64,000 nt of DNA, from assembly GCF_947179165.1 (NCBI RefSeq), contig NC_077238.1:37189793-37253792 (forward strand), in the 5' to 3' direction. This document shows, piece after piece, positions 10,640 to 22,457 of the stretch. How positions within the stretch are numbered: position 1 is the first letter of the stretch; each line of letters starts with the position of its first letter. Source of the stretch: Solanum dulcamara (taxonomy: Eukaryota; Streptophyta; Magnoliopsida; Solanales; Solanaceae). A program made the translations under genes and the position numbers. Under the pieces are notes generated by a model. It had not been told where the DNA came from, made no database searches, and saw only the letters and a program-made list of their open reading frames with translations.

Positions 10640-12100
10640 ATGGTGAGGACTAGAGCCACAATTACTGAGGGTGAGGCTGCACCTGCTGCTCGAGCCCCAG
10701 TACGCGGGCGAGGTAGAGGACGTAGTGGAGTCAGGGGACGAGGCCGAGCTAGGGGAGCGGCGCCTGCTCGTGGACGAGCTAGAGAGTTATCACCTGAGCC
10801 CATGTATGAGCATGAGGATGACTTAGAGCAGTAGACTGAGGAGCAGAGGCCATCCCAGCCTCCTGTGGTTCCTGATAGTGCTCTGATTCTTCAGGAGCTA
10901 CTGGTTCGATTATTGGCTAGACTGGATGGTGCTCCTACCTCTGGTATTGTTTCAGGTACTATAGGTTCTCCTATCACAGTTGGTGCTACACAGTCAGTTC
11001 AAGGGCCTAGTGTAGGATTTCAGACTCCTGGTTCATCTTTAATGCCTTCTATTGCACCTCCGAGATTTGCAGCTCCGCCAATTTCTACTAATGCTGCCAT
11101 GTCGGTAGCTGAGCAGAAGAGTTTCGAGAGGTTCATTCGATTGGCACCTCCAAGGTTTGATGGTAAAGCCGGAGAGAAAGCCTATGACTTTTTGACTGAG
11201 TGCCAAGACAGGTTGTTCAACCTAGGCATTTTAGAGGCACATGGAGTTTCTTACACTTCATATCAATTTGCGGGAGTGGCCAAAGAATGGTGGAGGTCAA
11301 TTCTTGCTCGTAGACCTATTGGTTCTCCTATGATGAGTTGGGAACAGTTTACTGAGGTGTTCCTTGAGAGGTTTGTGCCTTATAGCCTTCGTGATCAGCG
11401 TAGGGATGAGTTTGACAGACTGGAGTAGGGCTCCCTATCTATATCTGAGTATGAGACTCGCTTCCATAAGTTATCTCATTATGCTATGTCGAGTATTCCC
11501 ACAGAGTTCGAGCGGATTCGCAAACTAGTAAAGGGATTCGCCGGTTATCTCCAGGAGGCTACAGCCTCTCTTGTACTATCTAGGGGTACATTTCAGAGTA
11601 TTATTGATCATGCCAGGATGATAGAGAGTATCCGATGTGCTAGACAGGGTGGGGCCAAGAGGTTCCATCGACAGGGTCAATTCAACAATCATTCCTCCAA
11701 AGGTAGAGAATATTCGGGTTCAGGAACCAATGGTTATCAGGGCAGACCAGTCCAGGCAGCTATTCAGGGTTCTTCAAGCTCCGAAGGTCGTTTTGACACT
11801 TTTAGTTATTCCCCACGGAGTTCAGGTCCTCGAGGTTGTTATGTGTGTGATGAGTTTGGGCATAAGGCCGAAGATTGCCCCAAACGTGCTCCTTCTAATG
11901 GACGGCCTGGGGCACCAGTTGTTCGTTCTATAGATGCTCCAACTGTTTGAGGTTCTTCGCAGAATACTAGAGGTGGCACCCATGGTGCTAGGGGTAGAGT
12001 ACGAGGTGGTTCTCATGGTGGTTCGCAGGCTAAGGGTGACCGTCAGTTATGCTATGCTATACCGGGTAGATATGAGGTAGAAGCCTCTGATGCAGTTATT
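10640..12100 (+). pseudogene. Gyp-A gag region
   Basis: The region starts MVRTRATI and is followed by an Arg/Gly-rich N-terminus (RGRGRGR) and Pro-rich linkers. Next is the capsid-type retrotransposon gag domain, with FIRLAPPRFDGKAGEKAYDF and the WWRS and FLERFVPYSLRDQRRDEF blocks (about 11140-11425). A CCHC zinc knuckle, CYVCDEFGHKAEDC, lies at 11837-11878. The start is chosen because it is the first ATG after the LTR that gives this conserved N-terminus. In-frame stops lie at 10832 (TAG), 11426 (TAG) and 11948 (TGA), and the frame is otherwise unbroken. The product would package element RNA into virus-like particles in the cytoplasm. Confidence 0.9.
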
Positions 12101-15100
12101 ACAGGTATTGTTCCAGTTTGCCATTGTTCTGCTTCAGTATTATTTGACCCAGGGTCTACCTATTCTTATGTGTCGACTTATTTCGATATGGGTATTGATT
12201 ATGTGAGTGAGTCCCTTATTGTGCCTATTACTATTTCTACCCCAATAGGTGAATCTTTAGTAGTGGATCGGGTATACAAGGGATATTTGGTGATATTTTC
12301 GGGTAGAGAGACCCATACAGACTTGATTTTACTAGACATGCTTGATTTTGATGTGATACTGGGTATGGACTGGTTATTTCCTTATCATGCTATATTAGAT
12401 TATTATGCAAAGACCGTGACCTTAGCTTATCCCGGTTTACCTAGCTTAGTATGGAAGGGTAATCCGAGTTCGTATCCTAAGGGGGTGATATCTTATATTC
12501 GTGCTCGTCGCTTGATGGATAAGGGTTGTTTGTCTTATTTGGCTCATGTACGTGATCTCACCACGGAGTCATCTCATATAGAGACTACGAGGGTGGTGAG
12601 AGAGTTTATGGATATATTTCCTACAGACTTGCCGGGAGTTCCTCCTGACTGTGATATCGATTTTGTGATTGATTTGGAGCATGACACTAAACCCATCTCT
12701 ATTTCTCCTTATTGGATGGCTCCGACAGAATTGAAAGAGTTGAAAGAACAATTGGAAGATTTGTTGAAGAAAGGGTTTATTAGACCTAGTGTATCACCGT
12801 GGGGTGCACCGGTTTTATTTGTGAAGAAGAAAGATGGTACTATGAGGATGTGTATTGACTATCGACAGTTGAACAAAGTCACTATCAAGAACAAGTATCC
12901 TCTCCCTCGCATTGATGATTTATTTGACCAGCTTCAAGGTGCATCGGTGTTCTCAAAGATTGATTTGAGGTCGGGTTACCATCAGTTAAGAGTTCAGGAA
13001 TCTGATATCCCGAAGACTGCATTCAGGACTCGTTATGGGCATTATGAGTTTGTGGTTATGTCCTTCGGGTTGACTAATGCCCCGGCTACTTTTATGGAGT
13101 TGATGAACTGGATATTTCAACCTTATTTGGACTCATTTGTGATCGTGTTTATTGATGACATCTTGGTTTATTCCAAGAATGAGGCGGATCATGTTAGGCA
13201 CCTGAGGACAGTCCTTCAGAGATTGAGAGAGGAGAAGTTGTATGCAAAATTCTCCAAATGTGAGTTTTGGCTTGAGTCCGTGACATTCTTGGGTCATATA
13301 GTGACCAAGGATGGTATTATGGTTGATCCAGCCAAAGTTGCAACAGTTCGTGATTGGGTTAGGCCTACTTCGGTTACCAAGATTTGGAGTTTTATTGGGT
13401 TGGCAGGCTACTATCGTCGGTTTGTTCAAGGATTCTCTTCTATTGCAGCCCCATTGACTAGGCTAACTCAAAAGACCGTGGCATTTCAGTGGACTGATGG
13501 GTGTGAGGCGAGCTTTCAAAAGCTCAAGGAATTATTGACTTCAGCACCTATTTTAGCCTTACCCGAGGAGGGCGTGGTATTTATTGTGTTTTGTGATGCT
13601 TCGGGAGTCGGCTTGGGTGGTGTATTGATGCAAAAAGGTAGAGTTATAGCTTATGCTTCTCGACAGTTGAAGGTACATGAGAAGAACTATCCTACCCACG
13701 ACTTAGAGTTAGCAGCGGTGGTGTTTGTTCTGAAGTTGTGAAGGCATTATCTCTATGGAGTGCATTGCGAGGTCTATACTGACCACCGTAGCCTTAAGTA
13801 TATCTTTTCTCAGCCGAATCTGAACATGCAGCAGCGTAGGTGGTTAGAGTTATTGAAAGACTATGACATTACCATACTTTATCATCCGGGCAAAGCTAAT
13901 GTGGTAGCGGATGCCCTGAGTCGCAAAGCATCTAGCATGGGTAGTTTGGCCTTTCTTAAGGCTGTGGATAGGCCTTTGGCGTTGGAGGTTCAGTTATTGG
14001 CTAGACAGTTGGTCCGACTTGATATTTCTACATATCATGGTATTTTGGCCTTTGTGGAGGCTAGGTCTACTTTGATGGACCAGATTCATACACACCAGTT
14101 TGAAGATGAAAATTTGAGGGCCATTCGAGACAAAGTGTTGAGTGGTGAAGCAAAATCATCCTCTCTTGATCAAGAAGGAATTTTGAGGATTAATGGTCGC
14201 ATTTGTGTGCCCAAGGTTAGTGAATGGGTACGTATGATATTAGAGGAGGCTCATTGTTCCAAGTATTCGATTCACCCGGGAGTGGCAAAGATATTTCATG
14301 ACTTGAAACAACACTATTGGTGGTGTGGCATGAAGAGAGACATTATTGATTTTGTGGCTAAGTGTCTAAATTGCCAACAAGTGAAGTATGAGCATCAGAA
14401 ACCGGGTGGTCCTATGCAAAGGATGCCCATTCCTGAGTGGAAATGGGAGCGTATCACTATGGACTTCATGTCTGGATTACCCATGGCATTGGGTAAGTAT
14501 GACTCTGTCTGGGTGATTGTGGATCGATTGACCAAATCAGCCCATTTCCTTCCGGTGAAGACTAGCTACAATGCGGATCAGTTAGCTAGGATCTATCTTC
14601 TTGAGATTGTTAGGCTGCATGGGGTGCCTATCTCTATTGTATCGGATTGGGGTTCAGTGTTCACTTCTCACTTTTGGAAGGCATTACAGCGTGGTTTGGG
14701 TACGCGGCTAGAGATGAGTTCAGCATTTCATCCCCAAACCGATGGTCAGTCTGAGTGGACTATTCAGGTGTTGGAGGATATGCTTAGGGCCTGTGTGATT
14801 GATTTTGGTGCTCGATGGGACCAACACTTGCCCTTAGCAGAGTTTGCCTATAATAACAGTTATCACTCCAGCATTCAAATGGCACCATTTGAGGCATTGT
14901 ATGGTCGTAGGTGTCGATCACCCATTGGATGGTTTGATTCTATTGCGGTTGATGCATTGGATACTGACTTACTTAGGGATGCTGTGGAGTGGGTACGTTT
15001 GATTCAGGGTTGACTATTGACAGCTCAGAGTTGTCAAAAGAGTTATGCTGATAGGAGGGTTCGTCCCTTAGAGTTTATGGTAGGTGATTGTGTGTGGCTT

Positions 15101-15547
15101 AAAATATCGCCCATGAAGGGTGTGATGAGGTTCGGAAAGAAGGGAAAGCTTAGCCCAAGGTTTGTTGGCCCATTTGAAATCCTGAGGAGAGTAGGTGGAG
15201 TGGCGTATAAGTTGGCCTTACCCCCTAAATTGTCAGCTGTCCATCCGGTGTTTCATGTTTCCATGCTTCGCAAGTACATACCGGATGAGTCTCATGTGAT
15301 TTCTTATGATGCGGTAGAGTTGAGTCCAGATTTGACTTATGAGGAGGAGCCGACAGTTATTCTAGATAGGCGGCTTCGTAGACTCAGGACCAAGGAGGTC
15401 GCTTCGGTCAAGGTGTAGTGGCAGCATCGGCCTGCTGAGGAGGCGACTTGGGAGTTAGAGTCTGATATGCAGGCTCGGTACCCTCAGCTTTTTGAGACCC
15501 CAGGTACTTTATTTTATCTTATGTTCGAGGACGAACATCCTTTTTAG
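12101..15547 (+). pseudogene. Gyp-A pol: protease, reverse transcriptase, RNase H, integrase, chromodomain-like end
   Basis: This continues in the gag frame. The protease has DPGST (aspartate codon 12146-12148). The reverse transcriptase has [32 protein letters not shown] and the catalytic FIDD at 13148-13159. RNase H starts with [12 protein letters not shown], continues with [10 protein letters not shown] and ends with VVADALSRK. The integrase has the zinc-binding [10 protein letters not shown]...CLNCQQ block and D-D-E residues at 14462, 14645 and 14753. The tail EEATWELE near 15433-15460 resembles a chromodomain, placing the element among chromoviruses (Tekay/Del-like). Stops at 13739 (TGA), 15011 (TGA) and 15416 (TAG) precede the natural-looking end TAG at 15545-15547. 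No frameshift was found. Integrase shows DWG and SEW where DRG and SER are usual. Confidence 0.9.
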
Positions 15548-15557
15548 TGGTGGATAT

Positions 15558-17648
15558 TGTAATGACCTTGAGGGTGATTTTCGAAAATTTGTACAAAACA
15601 TGCGTGAACAGTAACACGCGTAAACAGTAACACGCGTGAACAGTAACTTTTTAGGCAGAAAATGCCCCTTTCTTCCCATTTCAATATTTTTCATCATTTG
15701 TTTGAGTTTTTGAACTCCTTGAGGTGATTTGAGAAGAGATTTTCGAGGCAAAGTGTTGGGTAAGTGATTTTTGACCTAAAACCTTCCTTTTTCATTAAGT
15801 TTTTGATGATTTTAACTCTTAAATTTTAGTTTCAAACCCCAAAAATCTTTGTTTCTTTCCTAATCCGAATTTAAGGAAAATTGTGATTTCCAACTCGTTT
15901 TGAGCTCTATTTTTATGGATTTTTCAACCATGAGTTCCTTATTCCCAATAGAATGGGATTGTTCAATAAATTTCCAGATTTGACCCTTTTCAAAAATAGT
16001 TAATTTTTGGACCATTTTACCCCCAGCTCCAAAACCTATCAATATGGGTGTCATTGGACTCCTTGTGACGTGTATGTTTCATTGTTGATAGTGGGTTGTC
16101 ATTCCGGGCGCTGAATTCGAGAGCTGCTTGTCCGGTGGAGGTATTCGAGTGCGGTTTCGGCAATTGAGGTAGGTTTGGCTATCTTTCTTTGAGATTGAGA
16201 TAGGGTAATTAGTCATTCATATGTTATAGACTTTGGTATGGGGTTTTAGTATGAGTTGAGAATGTTATATATATTGTGATGTCCGTGTGGAGGCTTATTT
16301 ATTAATGTGTTGCCATGACGGGGTTTATTTGTATTACATAGCCCGTGTGGGGGCCTTATTTGTTATCTTATTTGCTTTGAGAGCATGTGAATTATGATTT
16401 GCCTAAGAGAGAGGCTTGAGTATATTATTTGACTTGTGATGCCGCCTAAGAGATTGAGTTGGGGGTTTTGAGCATACTTGAGTATTGAAATATTATTGAG
16501 AAAGGGGTGAATATTTAAATGAAAGTGTGTTCTTCCCGTTACTATTTATTGAGGGTGAATATCATGTGTAGGTTAAGTTTTGAGAACTTTGAACCTTATA
16601 CCACATGTGAGTTGATTATTACTTCCATGCATATGTGTTTTGATGCATTCATCCTCATTCATCATATCATGAAACATGGGAAGTTGAGAAATATGGAAAT
16701 TCTTTTTGAGAAAGAAAATGAAATATCTTTAAACCTTTGTATCTTGAGTCCCTGACCGAGGCAGTTTTCCGGCAGGGTAGTGGATGCATTGTGATCCCAA
16801 CCTTTGTATCTTGAGTCCCTGACCGAGGCAGTTTTCTGGCAGGGTAGTGGATGCATTATGATCCCTTGACCACGAGGAGGTGGCAAGGATAATGAGATAT
16901 TGTGATTGAGGTATATGGTCTGCGAGACCCCCATGGGTCCTGCTTGGTAGCACAGCTCGGCAGGTGTATACGACAGGCTGTGTGATAGTCTTGATTCCAC
17001 CATACCACCACATCATTGCATCATCATATTGCATTGCATTGCATTGATATCTGTGCTGCTTGAATTATTTAATTAATTGTGATTATGAGCTGTTATTATG
17101 GGTTTACTTTACTCGCGTCAATATATATATAAACTGGCAGCACCGATGCCGAAGTGGGACTTTTCTGTATGCATGTGGAAGCGTTCTTTGTTTTATTTCA
17201 TAGGTTTGATTAATTCCTTATACTCAGTCAGCTAAAACCTACTGAGTACATGTGAATTGTACTCACCCCTACTTCTGTGTCCCTTTTTGGTGCAGATACT
17301 AGTCGGGGGTACCCCACGTGGCAGTTAATATTCTAGCGGATTATGTATTCTCAGATTAGTGGTGAGGTCCTAGAATTCGGATCGTCACTAGTGTATCTTT
17401 ATTTTTCAGTCTTTTGTATCATTCAGAGACTTATGTTGTATATTCAGATTCGAACCTTGTATTAGATGCTCTTTATACTTATGACACCAGGTTTTGGGAT
17501 AATTTCTTCATTATTTTTTTTCTTTTTATTTAAATCGTGGCATCACTTTCCCCTTTGGGAGTCTTGTATGAGTTTTATTTTTAGGGTTACACATCAGATT
17601 GGGTTTTGAGATGTGTGCCATCATGACCTCAGTTTTTGGGTCGTGACA
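15558..17648 (+). mobile_element. Gyp-A 3' LTR
   Basis: This LTR of 2,091 bp starts TGTAATGACC and ends GGTCGTGACA, followed by the target duplication CTCTT (17649-17653). It is preceded by GAGGACGAACATCC and AGTGGTGGATAT, the usual pre-LTR tract of this lineage. It differs from the 5' LTR by scattered substitutions and by one 67-bp repeat unit. Confidence 0.92.
16732..16865 (+). repeat. Two tandem 67-bp units in the Gyp-A 3' LTR
   Basis: Units start at 16732 and 16799 and match the triplicated array at 9451-9651. The missing unit accounts for almost all of the 66-bp length difference between the two LTRs. Confidence 0.95.
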
Positions 17649-17882
17649 CTCTTTCTCCCCGTACCATTCTACCACGACTTTCTCTTTTTTGCTATTCCTT
17701 GTTTTCATTTTATTTTCGATATGCTTGCCTTTATCTGACCCTTTATCTTGTTTTCCTCTTTTTAAGCCAAGGGTCTTTCGTAAATAGCTGCCCTACCTTT
17801 CACGGTGGGGGTTAGGTCTGCATATACTTTACCCTCCCAGACCCCACATTGTGGGATTATACTGGGTTTGTTGTTGTTGTTG
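17649..17882 (+). mobile_element. RTE LINE 3' end with TTG-repeat tail
   Basis: After the CTCTT duplication the LINE 3' UTR resumes. It contains CACGGTGGGGGTTAGGTCTGC and CCAGACCCCACATTGTGGG, the 3' tail seen on many Solanaceae RTE LINEs and on the SINEs that borrow it. It ends in TTGTTGTTGTTG repeats at about 17868-17882. The 21-22 bp target duplication follows. Confidence 0.88.
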
Positions 17883-18050
17883 TTATTGTTTATTGAGAAC
17901 TATAATTGCTAGCTGTTTGAACTGTTAATCAATTAAAGAAGTATCCCATATACTAGTCCTTGAGGTTCGACCCCAACCTAATTAGTTGAGTATTGTTTTG
18001 GAAGCAACCGCCTATACTCTGAAATATGAGACATATTTGAGCGTTCATAA
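17883..18050 (+). mobile_element. Athila-like element: 5' LTR, second segment
   Basis: The segment resumes with the LINE target duplication (17883-17904), then LTR sequence matching 62440-62599 (CTATAATTGCTAGC, CCTTGAGGTT, GACCCCAACCTAAT). It ends GCGTTCATAA, the equivalent of GCGCTCATCA in the 3' LTR. Confidence 0.82.
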
Positions 18051-18848
18051 AAATAGCACAGTTTTCGAGGACTGGTTAACGATCTTCTTTGATTGATTTT
18101 TACATTCAAACTTATGTGCAATTTCTGTTCTTTTTACATGTAGTTTTGTGTTATTGCTTGCCAAAAATAGGGCAACATGGAGCAAGCGGTTGATGAAGAA
18201 AGCATAGAAAATGCAGGCTTTGCAAATGTGTTTTTTCGTAAATAAAGAGCCCCACAGAGATGGGTGTATCCGGAGCAATTCTCTTACCCCTAGAGGTGGG
18301 GAATGCAATGTTTCAAATCACAGATCCTATGCTCGATCTTCTATAAATAAAAGGCTTATTTGGAGGCCAAGAGGCTGAGGATGCAAACAAGAACTTGTAC
18401 AATTTTATAGAAGTGTGTCTTTCTTTCAAGATACACAATATAAGCCAAGAGTCAATTCGACTGCGATTATTCCCATTTTCACTCACGAGTGAAGCCACCA
18501 CATGGCTTTTGGAGTTACCCAGGGGTCAATCACTACCTAGGATGAGCTGAAGAAAGTTTTCCTCAAAATATTTTTTCCACCATCGCGAATACTGAAATTG
18601 AGGGACGAGATTAATAATTTTGAGCAAATGTCGGTCTAAGCTATACATGAAATATGTCTAATTTTCAAGAAAAAAGTGACCGAGTTCTTAATCATGGTTT
18701 ATCCAACCAAATAATACTTCAAATTTTCTATTGGTTATTGGACGAAGTCAACCAAGTGGTAGTAAATAACTTGGCGAGAGGTTCATTCATGAATCTTACT
18801 TATCTTCAGGCGTCCAATTCCTTAAATCAAATGGACAAGATCAATATA
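18051..18848 (+). pseudogene. Athila-like gag, first part
   Basis: From about 18370 the sequence encodes NFIEVCLSFKI...ESIRLRLFPFSLT, then GSITT-DELKKVFLKIFFPP (about 18515-18580) and LRDEINNFEQ. These are hallmarks of the Athila gag core. Stops and small frame changes occur, for example at 18537 and 18639. Further on come a KKK block and a damaged GGSFM-like motif. The segment ends where solo LTR H is inserted. Positions 18072-18350 look like degenerate 5' UTR and gag N-terminus. Confidence 0.75.
18054..18071 (+). promoter_or_regulatory. Degenerate primer-binding site of the Athila-like element
   Basis: TAGCACAGTTTTCGAGGA agrees at 12 of 18 positions with TGGCGCCGTTGCCGGGGA, the Asp-tRNA-type site I recall for Athila elements. 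Most differences are transitions. The position, four bases after the LTR end, is right. Confidence 0.6.
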
Positions 18849-19128
18849 TGTAACATTCCTTAATCTTTTTGGAAAATCCAAATTCGGAATATCGATCAGG
18901 GGGTCAAAACCTGTGGAAGAATGGTCCCGATGGATTTTTAGGACCCGTATATCGAAAGATAGATTTTTCAAAGAAACTACGCAAAACAGTAAAGTACGCA
19001 CCAAGTCCGCATCGCAGATCTGGCGATGGTTTTTGTCCGAATTTAGTTTTTTTTAAGTAAGGTCACTTTAGACTTTTCTCTAATTGTTAGTTAATAAACC
19101 TAGATGTTTTAAGGACCTATTTCAGATC

Positions 19129-19136
19129 TATAAATT
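19129..19136 (+). promoter_or_regulatory. TATA-like box of solo LTR H
   Basis: TATAAATT lies 167 nt upstream of the donor-like site at 19303. The corresponding box in Gyp-B LTRs has nearly the same spacing. Confidence 0.5.
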
Positions 19137-19925
19137 AACATAAACCTCTAATTCTATTCATTCTTCTACAATTCACCTACTCCAATATTTCTCTCTCTAC
19201 AAAAGACTCTCAAAGACTCCATTGAAGACTTCAAATTAATTCACTCAAGCTCTCTATCAAAACTCTCAAGTTCTTCCAAATTATTTGATTTTCTCACTTA
19301 AGGTATGTGGGTATTGATTCATGGATTCTTTCATCCATGAAGCCCAATCAATTTCTCAAGTTTTCTATCAAATTAAAGTATAGTATTTTATGGGTTTTAT
19401 GATCTCTATTCCAATTGCATGAATTATGATTCAAATTATGATTATGAATCTATTTTAATATAAATTGATAGTTATTGCATTGAAGAGTTTTTTCATGAAT
19501 CCTCCTACATTGATCTCTAGGGTTCATGATATTAATTATGGCTATTTTCAATTATACTTTCCAATGATATTATCTTTATGAATTATGTATGGGCTGATAG
19601 AAAGTATATAATCATGCATGTTTTTAAGTCAATTGATCATGCATTCATGTTTTACCCAAATTTCCACGTATGAATTATGATTATGTATTTCAATTATGAT
19701 CATAGACTATAAGTATGTTTCTAATTATGGTTTTCATGCAAATTATGGAAAGGGTGACTTAGGGCCTAATGTGGTTCCTTAAGGCCTAATGATATGAACG
19801 ATGTATGTATGATTTGTAATGTGGAAGGACAATACCCGCATTGCACTTATGTTATGAAAATGAGTTGTTCTATGTTTTCAAACCTATGATCATGACTATG
19901 ATATATGCCATTTATGATTTCTATG

Positions 19926-19962
<37 letters not shown>
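19926..19962. repeat. (TA)n microsatellite in LTR H
   Basis: About 18 TA units lie in the AT-rich middle of the LTR, directly before the GTGGGATTTGACTTAGCCCC block. Confidence 0.95.
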
Positions 19963-19965
<3 letters not shown>

Positions 19966-20061
19966 TGTGGGATTTGACTTAGCCCCATGTGGACTTGAGG
20001 TGGGGGACCTACCAAAAGTCCTAGTAGCAACCTCATGTCTCTTGAACTATGTGCCACCCTA

Positions 20062-20175
20062 GGAACAAAGAAATTAGAGGCGAATACCCAAATCTCTAAG
20101 AGGTGAGTACCCAAAATATCAAGGCTTAAAGGTGAGTACCCGAGACCAAGAACTAAGGGTGAGTACCCGGTTCAC
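20062..20175 (+). repeat. Four GGTGAGTACCC boxes in LTR H
   Basis: AGGCGAATACCC, AGGTGAGTACCC, AGGTGAGTACCC and GGGTGAGTACCC recur about every 25-30 bp, forming an irregular tandem array. Confidence 0.85.
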
Positions 20176-20925
20176 ATAACCACTTAGTGGATCCACTTAG
20201 GCATGTAGAGTCTACCTTGGCAAGTAGATTCCCCTTTTCCTCATTGTATGGAGAGACAACGGGATTCCATGTTATTGATCACATGGTCTTATTGTCGATT
20301 ATGGTTCCTATCCCACATATGTATGATCTCTTATGTATTCCATGATTTAAATTATGCTTTTTAAATGCTTTGGTCATTATGATTTTCTCATGACATTACT
20401 TATCTCATCTTATTATGTGTTTTACTTGACCATTGCGTCTCATGATTTATGTTATATTTCATGCCCTTATAATTAGTACATTCCAATGTACTAATGCATA
20501 CTTTTTGCCTACATTATATCATAATGTAGGGATTGAGGTTGAATATCATATTTATCTATGTGACTAGTTAAGCTTTTCTATCTAGCGTTGTATATGGTGA
20601 GTCCTCATTTATCGGGGACTAGTCATTGAGTTGATTATTGTTTTCAAAGACTTTTGTTATGTTTATAGTAAGGGGGAGCTAGGGACATATCTTAGCCCCT
20701 ACCCATGCTCGTGAGTAGAGGCATCTAGTTGGACAAATATTTTGAGTCTATGTTGTCATGCGAAATTCTTCATTTACTATTCATGGTTTAGACTCCCTTA
20801 TGATATTTTAGTTTTTAGTTTTACCTTATGTATGCTTATGATATTTACAAGAGGCTTGATTTGAGCCCTTTGGGGTTTTAATTGCCGTGTTATGACTAGG
20901 CGCTAGGTCGGATAGTGACAATATA

Positions 20926-21630
20926 GCATGGTACACTCGAGATAGAGTGAAATAGAGTAGTGGATCAACATCTACATCAACGATAACCAATGACATACGG
21001 AGAAAAGAGGAGGAGTATGATGAACAAATGGTAAAAATGATGACAAACATTGACCTCCGAGAAAAACATAGGATGAGTGCCAGAAAAAAAATGTGAATGA
21101 CATTAGGGCACACACTTCAACTTTTCAGTGATGAAGAAGCAGCTTATGCTACATTTGATGAAGATTTGAGGTACTTGGCAAACCAAGGATCAGATTCTTA
21201 CTTGGGGTACCAAGTGACCAATAAAGGTCCTTGGCATAATAGGGATGATAATCAATGTCGGAGAGATCGTGAAGGTCAATGGAGAGACCGTGATAGACAA
21301 TTGCGTAATATACAACCATCGGAGTTCAAATATGTATGTACCACCCCAAAAATCTAATGCTCCTTATGGACAGGCTAGTGTGAGTGATCTTGCTGGCTCT
21401 AAAATTGAAGATATGCTTAATCTCGTCCTTAAGAGGGTCTAGTCTATGAACAATGGAGTCAAGGACCTCAAAAATGATGTATCAAATTTGACTCAAACTG
21501 TTAGCTCTCACTCTGATTCAATCAAGCTTTTAGAAACTCAAATGAACCATTTGTCTACTCAATCCATGATCCAAGGGCGCTCTTCTAAGTGGCGCTCTCC
21601 TAAGTGGAACTCTCCTAAGTCCAAATAATG
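20926..21630 (+). pseudogene. Athila-like gag, second part
   Basis: After the ATATA duplication the Athila sequence resumes. Landmarks are an R-D-R/D-rich tract (RDREGQWRDRDRQLR, about 21260-21310) and a coiled-coil-like segment, VKDLKNDVSNLTQTVSSHSDSIKLLETQMNHL in part (21455-21555), typical of the end of Athila gag. Stops such as 21440 (TAG) and small frame changes break it. The tail near 21575-21625 has a threefold repeat around GCGCTCTCCTAAGTGG. Confidence 0.75.
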
Positions 21631-22109
21631 ATATCCATTGTATGAAAATAGTCACAAGGAGTTGTAAGGTTCTTAAAGAAGCCAAGGGTACACCGAAGAA
21701 GGTAATTGATGAAGCTAGAAATGTCATTTTGAAGATAAATGCACCTATCCAAGTGAAAGATGATGAAAACTCACTGATTGAGGGCAATTTATATGTGGAT
21801 GAAATATAGAGGGTGGACCCTCCTACAATATTGATTGACTGTGAAGGAAAAACAGGGGATAAATACATTGAGGGTGATGAGCCTAAGTGTCCCCCTCCAT
21901 ATCTTCAAAGAGTGATCAAGAAAGGAAGAAGAGAACTTTCAAAAATTTGTAGATCAGCTGAGCATTTTATCTGTGAATATCCCTTTAATTGATGCTTTAT
22001 TACAAATGTCGGGGTATTCAAAGTTCATGAAGGAGCTACTGCAAAAGAAGAAAGTAGTAAATGTAGGATTTTTTAAACTATCTCAATCATGTAATGCGGT
22101 AATCCAGTA

Positions 22110-22457
22110 ATGTCTAGTACATTGGCCACAAAGAAAAACAATTGGGAAGCTTTCACTATTCCGTGCACCATCGGGGTGTACAAGTTTGATAGGGCCTTAC
22201 GTGATTTAGGGGAAAGCATCAATTTGACGTCCCTAATAATCTTCAGGAAGTTGGGTCTTAGGAACCCAAAACCTACTCCAATGAGGTTATTAATAGAAGA
22301 TCATTCTATGAAGAGACCGGTTGGTATCCTATTTGACGTGCTAGTCAAAGTAGATAGATTTATTTTGTCTGCTGATTTTGTGATGTTAGATTGTGAAGTG
22401 GACACAGAGGTACCTATCATTTTAGGTCGGCCATTCCTACTAAGGAAAGAGCACTAG
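22110..22457 (+). pseudogene. Athila-like protease remnant
   Basis: An open stretch of 115 codons has the order FTIPCTIGVYKFDRALRDLGESIN, KLGLRNPKPTPMRLL, RPVGILFDVLVKV, FVMLDCEVDTEVPIILGRPFL in part. This is the retropepsin region of Athila elements, where the active site usually reads DLGAS; here it is DLGES. The final ILGRPFL strand is intact. It would have cut the gag-pol polyprotein. The following 150 bp continue the protease end with stops. Confidence 0.82.

Larger units (their letters stand above)
19303..20529 (+). other. Candidate intron inside solo LTR H
   Basis: The donor is AAG/GTATGTGGG. TACTAAT at 20489-20495 is a near-ideal branch site, followed by CTTTTTGCC and the acceptor CATAATGTAG ending at 20529. 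The acceptor lies 391 nt before the LTR end. No transcript data are available here. Confidence 0.45.
18849..20920 (+). mobile_element. Solo LTR H (Ty3/gypsy), inside Athila gag
   Basis: The repeat starts TGTAACATTCC and ends GGATAGTGACA, with no internal coding domain. The pentamer ATATA at 18844-18848 recurs exactly at 20921-20925. It is related to the LTRs of Gyp-B, Gyp-C and solo F, sharing the CAAACCTATGAT-type AT-rich middle, a GGATCCA block and the TAATGTAGGGA block. A solo LTR arises by recombination between the two LTRs of a full element. Confidence 0.9.
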
